Program-made: the position numbers and the translations under genes
Part shown: piece by piece, positions 60,501 to 64,000 of the stretch
How the letters are laid out: each line of letters opens with the position of its first letter
How positions within the stretch are numbered: the stretch's first letter is position 1
Assembly (NCBI RefSeq): GCF_964355755.1
Contig: NC_092678.1
Span: 7,350,922-7,414,921, forward strand
Length of the DNA stretch: 64,000 bases
Origin: Antedon mediterranea
Taxonomy: Eukaryota > Echinodermata > Crinoidea > Comatulida > Antedonidae
Direction of reading: 5' to 3'
Notes under the pieces: model-generated
Told to the model about the DNA's origin: nothing
What the model saw: the letters and a program-made list of their open reading frames with translations, nothing else
Databases searched by the model: none

Positions 60501-63500
60501 ATTTTCAAGTTCAAGAAGAACATATAACTAGCTAGACTAGAATGCGGTTCACATTCACATTTTATAAAATAAAGCGCAATTTACCAGGCTACGAAATTAT
60601 TACTTACTCTACGGTATCGTCTCCAACCATTGGTAATAACGCTCCAAGATCTGTGTATAGTATAAATGAGGCCACTGCTACATTCTCCCACATGCTGGAC
60701 AAGCCAGGACCGGATGTAACTGGTTTAGGCTGGATTGCAGACTTTGGCAGAAGGATGCGAGTTGTATCATCAACAATGTCATCCTTTTCATACTGAGGAA
60801 TTGTTGTCATATTTGATATGTTTCTTTCTAAAAACTGAAATCTCATAACTGAAAGAAACAAAATATAAATGTCACTTAAATTGTAAGTTTCCTGGACTTT
60901 CTGCATTTATTCATTGTAGTAAAATCTCAACAGTTTTTAGAACTAAAATATGTGGTGTACCACAAATCAAAATATAAAAGTAAACAGAACATAAACATAT
61001 TCCATCTTGAAACAGATGAAGGAGACAAAAAGTTATGTTTTACTTTAAATTACTAACTTAAACCTACTGCACAAGTGTTTACTTAATAGGAAAGTATTAA
61101 AATGATATCAAAAACTTTTCTCTGCCTTATTGTCAGACTGAAAGCTAAATTGACCAAAGACTGTCTGCTTCTACTATCCAGGAACGAAAATTCATTAAGT
61201 ACACTTACCAACAGTATCCGTGGCGTAAGTAAAATTTGGCGTGTATGTGATGGAGTCGGATTCACGTGGAATATTTATTGAAAACAGTTCAAAGTTTTTC
61301 ATAATGTCTACAGTGCCTTTAGACTGCTTTTGAATAACCGACCAATGGTAGTAGTTGTCGTCGTCCAACAAATGGTTCAGACTCGATATAACTTTCTATA
61401 ATAAAAAACATACTTTTATAAGGAACCATGTCAAAATGATTGTACTGCAATTACTGCAGTAACAACAATTATTCAATTATTTAGCAAGCTGGGAGGTGAT
61501 CATACACACTATTTATTTCAGTGAATGATTGATTACAAACTTGATGAGCAAATTAAATGCAAAAGCATAAGTGTAAAATCTTTAAATATCAATTCAAACA
61601 ATATCTTATCTCATTTTATATTTAACTTAATTTACAATGCCGTGTTTTATCATATATGCAAAAACCGGTAATGTACGTTATTTTATTTTATAATGTTCGC
61701 CTATATTTGCTTTGTGTAAAATATTTATCTTATTTGTATAATGTATTGTCCTGTCTTTGTCATGTTTTTTTGCTCATTTGGTTTTTTCCCTCCGTTTTTG
61801 CTTTATCTTAACCACCAATCAAATTATCTTATAAATATGCAATTTTGAAAATAAATTATAACTTGAAACTAAACTTGTTAAAAAATTTAAAAACTTGAAA
61901 AAACTTTAAATTTATGCCAGAAAAACAATTCAGCTACTGTAGTACTATAATTCGGATATAATCCTTATTGTTATGTTTCCATGGTAGAGAACGCTTACAA
62001 TAATTACATTATGGATGCAAAATGAAAGAATTTAATATATTCATTGCGTTGCCTGAATACTAATGTCATTAATTAAATACATACCTTGTAATTCATTTAC
62101 GACATGACAATTAATAATGTTTGTGTAAACACACTGTCATTTATAGCTACGTTTCCATAGTAACAATAATATCAAATATATTCTCAATGAAAATTTAATC
62201 CATTAATGATTATAATACATATAACACTATTATGTACATAGACTTAGAGTACATGTAAACAATTATCCAAAAACAGTTGGGTTATATACGATGGACGGGA
62301 AAAATTAATGCTTTAAAATGTTAAAAATGAGTACTCTTAGTACAACCACTATTAAGCGGACATCTTCAGGACCAAATAAAGTGTCTTAACATTAAGTGTT
62401 TACTTAACAGATGTGTCCCCTGTACACATAACATAGTAACTCGTCAATTACAGGATGGATAAACTATTTAATAATTTATCGCGCTTATAAACTAAGTCTC
62501 ATTTGAGGCTTAGGGAGTGGAGTTGAAGGAGTCGTGAGTTACAACCCTGGCACTGGTGAGGATTGAACCCTGGATCTTGGAAGGCAAGCATGTTAACCAC
62601 CAACCAGCTCCATTACCAATGTCACCTGACTAGCAGAATAGAGGTGTCTATTGAAGAAGTTGGACCTTACCCCAATGAATGTGCTTTCTTGTGTAGCTGT
62701 TACATCTAACCCTTTCTGCTTACTCTCATGTTCCAACACAAGGTTCATCAACTTATAGCTGATGTTTACATCATTCCCGTACAGTTTACCAGTTTTCTGC
62801 AGTGCACTTTCTAGCGAATTTACGATTTCGATAGAAAGCGTTTTGTTCAGCTTCTGGCCACTGTCTAAATACCTCAACTAAATGATGAAAGAAAAAATAT
62901 ATATAAATAATATATAGGCTTATTGCTGTGGTACATAATAAAACTTGCGCAAGCTCAACTGTATACACACCAGCCTGTGCATTTTCTTTTTGTTTTTGTT
63001 CAGTTTCTGGCCTAAATAGCTAAAAACACATGCGTAAGTTCAGTGGTCTAGCTAGTGGTGTTACCTTTCTTCCTTCTGCCTATTGTTAAATAAACGATTT
63101 CAAAATGTCAATACCTGTGTCAAGATTAAATACAAACAAATCAGATAACAATTGGTTCAAATTGACCTTTGACATACCTTTTCTAACGGGTCAATGAAGT
63201 TAATTGATGTACATGAGAACAGGTCTGGTGTAAGCCATCCAATATTGATATCGCATCCACGAGCTGCTTCTCCGATTGTACCATTGGGACAACGAACGAC
63301 TGCTACTTTATCGAACTTGGTACGTGGCCACCATAAGCCCTCTTTGTATCGACGTGGACAGGAATCGTATATTACTATGAAAATAAACAAGAAAATGTAC
63401 ATTCAATTTTATAAAGCAATGATCATATTTTAAAGTTTATACCTGAACTAAAAATATGATTGTTTTGTGTAATTGTGATTACCGAAATATGTATAATTTG

Positions 63501-63743
63501 CATCTGAAATTATTAAAATAAAAAAAATATTTTGATTTTTACTGCAATTTCAATAATAAACAAACCTTCACATCCTTTCCCTTTTATAACCTCTGCAAAC
63601 GGATCGGTGCATTCATCGCAATGCTGCCCTATCACGCCATTAAGACAGTAACACTGCCCTTTCTCATCGCACTCTGCTCGATACGAACCAGGATCATAGC
63701 AATTGCAGGGAAGGCACTCTTCCTCTTTTCTGTAGTGATAAGC
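42596..63743 (-). CDS. Flamingo/CELSR-type cadherin adhesion GPCR, 3' part
   Basis: Exons in order: 63566-63743, 63178-63374, 62671-62877, 61209-61395, 60608-60848, 59055-59237, 58447-58570, 57773-57976, 57114-57352, 56198-56264, 55701-55780, a 9-nt 53738-53746, 52613-52781, 51710-51793, 50725-50911, 50134-50166, 49148-49192, 48456-48602, 47777-47827, 47432-47476, 46333-46368, 43790-44002, 42985-43177, 42596-42623. They give 1,048 residues without a break. Laminin-EGF (CLPCNCYDPGSY, ECTDPFAEV) is followed by HormR (CPRRYKEGLWWPRTKFDKV), GAIN, and a GPS with CVFWDF and CTHLTNFAVLM, the expected L|T cut near residue 427. Seven TMs follow (LHFTLLSVFSWMFIEFFHLY, CWLSMNHKLIWSFAAP, CITWVFGLLAVNQDN). 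The acidic LASSHSSDEDDD tail motif marks CELSR. Flamingo/CELSR acts in planar cell polarity by homophilic adhesion. The ectodomain cadherins are beyond the right edge. Tail exon use is uncertain. Confidence 0.92.
43617..43721. mobile_element. MITE, CTGTCTACACTATCAAAC family
   Basis: The right end CAAACTAGTTTGATAGTGTA, then GACAAAGCTTAA, is intact with TTAA at 43718-43721. The left end is degenerate (ACAATTTGATGTGCC). It lies in a CELSR-like intron. Confidence 0.7.
43764..43789 (-). CDS. Alternative CELSR-like C-terminus by read-through of exon 43790-44002
   Basis: The donor ACTG|GTAGCA is weak. Read-through adds SIDCTLL and a TAA at 43764. The splice to 43177 is favoured because the phases match and the next exon encodes a typical tail. 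Confidence 0.35.
44347..44565 (+). other. Unrecognised open frame antisense within a CELSR-like intron
   Basis: The 72-residue frame (from a preceding TTTAG acceptor-like site) reads with a balanced composition: KALRLQFVADLNKFFSDMVE, then CDKYDKETVTNM. No domain is recognised. The opposite strand is also open. It could be a retro-copied exon or chance. Confidence 0.15.
44672..44756 (-). repeat. tRNA-derived SINE-like sequence
   Basis: On the minus strand, TGGCTTGGTGGTTATGATGC (A box) and GGGTTCAAATCCTGTC (B box) are spaced about 35 bp apart, as in a tRNA. It lies in a CELSR-like intron. Confidence 0.6.
45138..45477. repeat. Tandem duplication, about 170-bp unit
   Basis: AGGCTTTATATTAAATT begins both copies (45138 and 45294), and both end with AATTTATACCATCACTTTAA. 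The second has short insertions. Confidence 0.85.
47165..47345. repeat. 44-45-bp minisatellite, about 4 units
   Basis: CACACCTGTGCAGCCGG recurs at 47233, 47278 and 47323, with degenerate copies before. AGCACACATATGGCCAACCA lies between. It is in a CELSR-like intron. Confidence 0.85.
48367..48455 (-). CDS. Alternative CELSR-like C-terminus by read-through of exon 48456-48602
   Basis: If the donor GATG|GTAAG at 48456/48455 is not used, the frame runs on for 29 codons to TGA at 48367, ending in RRDVPVSL. The donor looks good and downstream cassettes exist, so this is at most an alternative end or an intron reading. Confidence 0.3.
49916..50105. repeat. 26-bp minisatellite, about 7 units
   Basis: The unit is TGGGATCAGATTGGAAATGG plus TGGGGG. 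It ends 29 bp from CELSR-like exon 50134-50166. The open frames over it are repeat translations. Confidence 0.95.
50377..50530. mobile_element. MITE, CTGTCTACACTATCAAAC family, full length
   Basis: It is bordered by TTAA at 50377-50380. The left end AGCTCTGTCTACACTATCAA is inverted at the right as TTGATATTGTAGACAGAGCT. The centre holds CCAAATATGGTAGTGATATG and GTGTCCATATATGGG. Confidence 0.85.
50560..50646. repeat. Partial element, right end TTGGGAAAGTTGACTCTA
   Basis: ATACCAGACTTTCTGGGAA and ATTGGGAAAGTTGACTCTA resemble the right end of the element at 51838-51985. Confidence 0.4.
51000..51180 (+). mobile_element. SINE body, second copy (no 5S head)
   Basis: TATGGGTTTGAGACCTGTCT, ATGCAAGATATTTTACTCTC and GAATGGGACATAAAGCTGTT align with 8325-8430 of the 5S-headed SINE. 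It starts after a (GATT)n run. It is 5'-truncated relative to the first copy. Confidence 0.7.
51181..51376. repeat. Tandem duplication, 98-bp unit
   Basis: AATGCACATGTGCA begins both copies (51181 and 51279), and both hold GTAGGAGCATCTCC and ATGGCTGCTGTGAGTCTAT. Confidence 0.9.
51838..51985. mobile_element. Small pogo/Tigger-like MITE
   Basis: TACAGTCAACTCTCCAAATA on the left and TATTGGGAAACTTGACTATA on the right are inverted. CTGGAC and GTCTGGTATT sub-repeats are present, and TA could be the target. Confidence 0.55.
52380..52455 (-). repeat. LINE/SINE 3'-tail remnant, inverted
   Basis: On the minus strand: AAAGCGCATTGAGAGCCTGC, then TATGCGCTATATAAGAACAG and (TTA)n. It is the same tail type as 33767-33840. 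Confidence 0.55.
53738..53746 (-). CDS. Candidate 9-nt microexon of the CELSR-like gene
   Basis: On the minus strand, a pyrimidine-rich tract and CAG precede AGCCTTAAT, which is followed by the consensus donor GTAAGTA. Its phase (1+6+2) fits exactly between exons 55701-55780 (ends 2 bases into a codon) and 52613-52781 (starts with 1 base). It changes LK-TSL to LK-ALM-TSL just before TM6. With it, the spacing to the TM6 ITW motif better matches human CELSR. Skipping also keeps the frame, so it may be optional. Confidence 0.6.
54015..54245 (+). repeat. Two tandem tRNA-derived SINE-like units
   Basis: Unit 1: TGGTTTGATGGTTAGAGCAT (A box) and GATTCAAATCTTGGTTGGGT (B box). Unit 2 (from about 54155): AGTGGTCTTATGGTAGAATG and GGATAAATCTTGGTTGGGCA. 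Both continue with a similar CACTCTCATATTTC-type tail. Confidence 0.6.
55263..55352 (-). repeat. tRNA-Leu/Ser-like SINE sequence
   Basis: On the minus strand, ATGGCTAAGCGGTTAAGGCA is a near-consensus A box of type II tRNAs, and GTGTTCAATGCCCACTTG is a degenerate B box. The acceptor stem is not preserved. Confidence 0.55.
55389..55500. repeat. Tigger-like fragment
   Basis: TTATTAAGGGGACATCATCG and CTAAATAGGAGTGTCCCATT, then AATAAGGGTATCCCCTG, are words typical of pogo/Tigger sub-terminal repeats. Confidence 0.4.
56455..56807. mobile_element. 353-bp TTAA-flanked MITE, GATGTATTGTCCCCC family
   Basis: TTAAAGATGTATTGTCCCCC on the left is inverted as GGGGGACAATATATCTTTAA on the right, with TTAA at both ends. 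Partial relatives are at 349-474, 15690-15803, 19782-20100 and 21235-21325. It lies in a CELSR-like intron. Confidence 0.85.
58187..58322. mobile_element. MITE, CTGTCTACACTATCAAAC family, full length
   Basis: GCTTTGTCTACACTATCAAA on the left, TTTGATAGTGTTGACAGACC on the right, with TTAA at 58319-58322. The centre has CCATATATGGGCACATCACA. Confidence 0.85.
58690..58805. mobile_element. MITE, CTGTCTACACTATCAAAC family, right-truncated
   Basis: TCTCTGTCTACACTATCAAA with the same internal words as 58187-58322 only 500 bp away. The right terminus is missing after about 58800. Confidence 0.75.
58905..58960 (+). repeat. tRNA-like B-box fragment
   Basis: AGCAGTTCAAATCCCACGCT fits a pol III B box. 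The A box is weak. Confidence 0.3.
59870..59985 (-). repeat. tRNA-derived SINE-like sequence
   Basis: On the minus strand, GTGCTTGCTTGCATTCAAAT and AGGGTTCATTCCTGACC form degenerate A and B boxes, followed by a tail (ATCCCGTAATTGGCAAG) also present in the copy at 62440-62620. Confidence 0.45.
62335..62425. repeat. Tigger-like fragment
   Basis: ACTATTAAGCGGACATCTTC and CTTAACAGATGTGTCCCCTG. It is similar to 55389-55500. Confidence 0.4.
62440..62622 (-). repeat. tRNA-derived SINE-like sequence
   Basis: On the minus strand, GCTGGTTGGTGGTTAACATG (A box) and AGGGTTCAATCCTCACC (B box), then a body ending ATCCATCCTGTAATTGACGA, shared with 59870-59985. It directly precedes CELSR-like exon 62671-62877. 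Confidence 0.55.
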
Positions 63744-64000
63744 CTAAACAAGAAATATTATGATTACTGACATTGAAAAGTATTATAAAATAGATGTAAA
63801 AATTAACAATTTTTTCCGGGGCCATCAAATCGTGTAGCCGCGCAGTTACGGCAAACTATATCTATACAATCGGCACATGTTTAAGGCTCTCTTGAAAAAG
63901 TTGAGTAGTTTCAATACACATCTGGTTTGCGCATCTTTCGGAAAAGTAGTATGGGGACAGACGAATGAGCACTGTTTGGTGGCATCTATATGACATGAAG
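63744..64000. other. Intron of the CELSR-like gene at the window edge
   Basis: No exon was recognised. It lies upstream of the laminin-EGF exon on the minus strand. Confidence 0.5.

Overview
The window is animal nuclear DNA: AT-rich, with long introns, GT-AG splice sites, poly(A) signals, many short inverted-repeat transposons, SINE-like and LINE sequences, and large tandem arrays. The protein matches and the abundant TAGGCCTA-type low-complexity blocks suggest a marine deuterostome, most likely an echinoderm. The species is an inference. All exon boundaries were placed by hand from splice signals, reading-frame continuity and recalled family sequences, with no transcript evidence.

Layout. 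496-4521 (+): 3' half of an adhesion GPCR, TM2 to the C-terminus. 6614-7841 (+): MRPS33, mitochondrial ribosomal small-subunit protein. 9776-18178 (-): complete 16-exon LRGUK. 18516-23701 (+): complete 6-exon PPP4R2, head-to-head with LRGUK across about 340 bp. 26038-32149 (+): complete 9-exon SEC13. 34369-38403: two different satellite arrays in direct contact (41 bp, then 21 bp). 38404-40218: a 5'-truncated, frameshifted LINE inserted in the 21-bp array. 42596-63743 (-): 3' part of a Flamingo/CELSR gene, from a laminin-EGF module through HormR, GAIN/GPS, seven TMs and a long cytoplasmic tail made of small cassette exons. Its cadherin and upstream EGF/LamG exons lie beyond the right edge.

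The genes are unrelated in function: translation in mitochondria, sperm differentiation, PP4 phosphatase targeting, COPII/nuclear pore coat and planar cell polarity adhesion. The only arrangement that looks regulatory is the LRGUK/PPP4R2 divergent promoter. The most notable signals are a 29-unit higher-order repeat in the 41-bp satellite, three different TTAA-bounded mini-elements abutting with shared TTAA sites, a 9-nt microexon and an ETSV C-terminus in the CELSR-like gene, GGCCTA-rich blocks beside gene 5' ends, and a 38-bp self-complementary hAT-like insertion. I found no operon, CRISPR or other prokaryote-type system.
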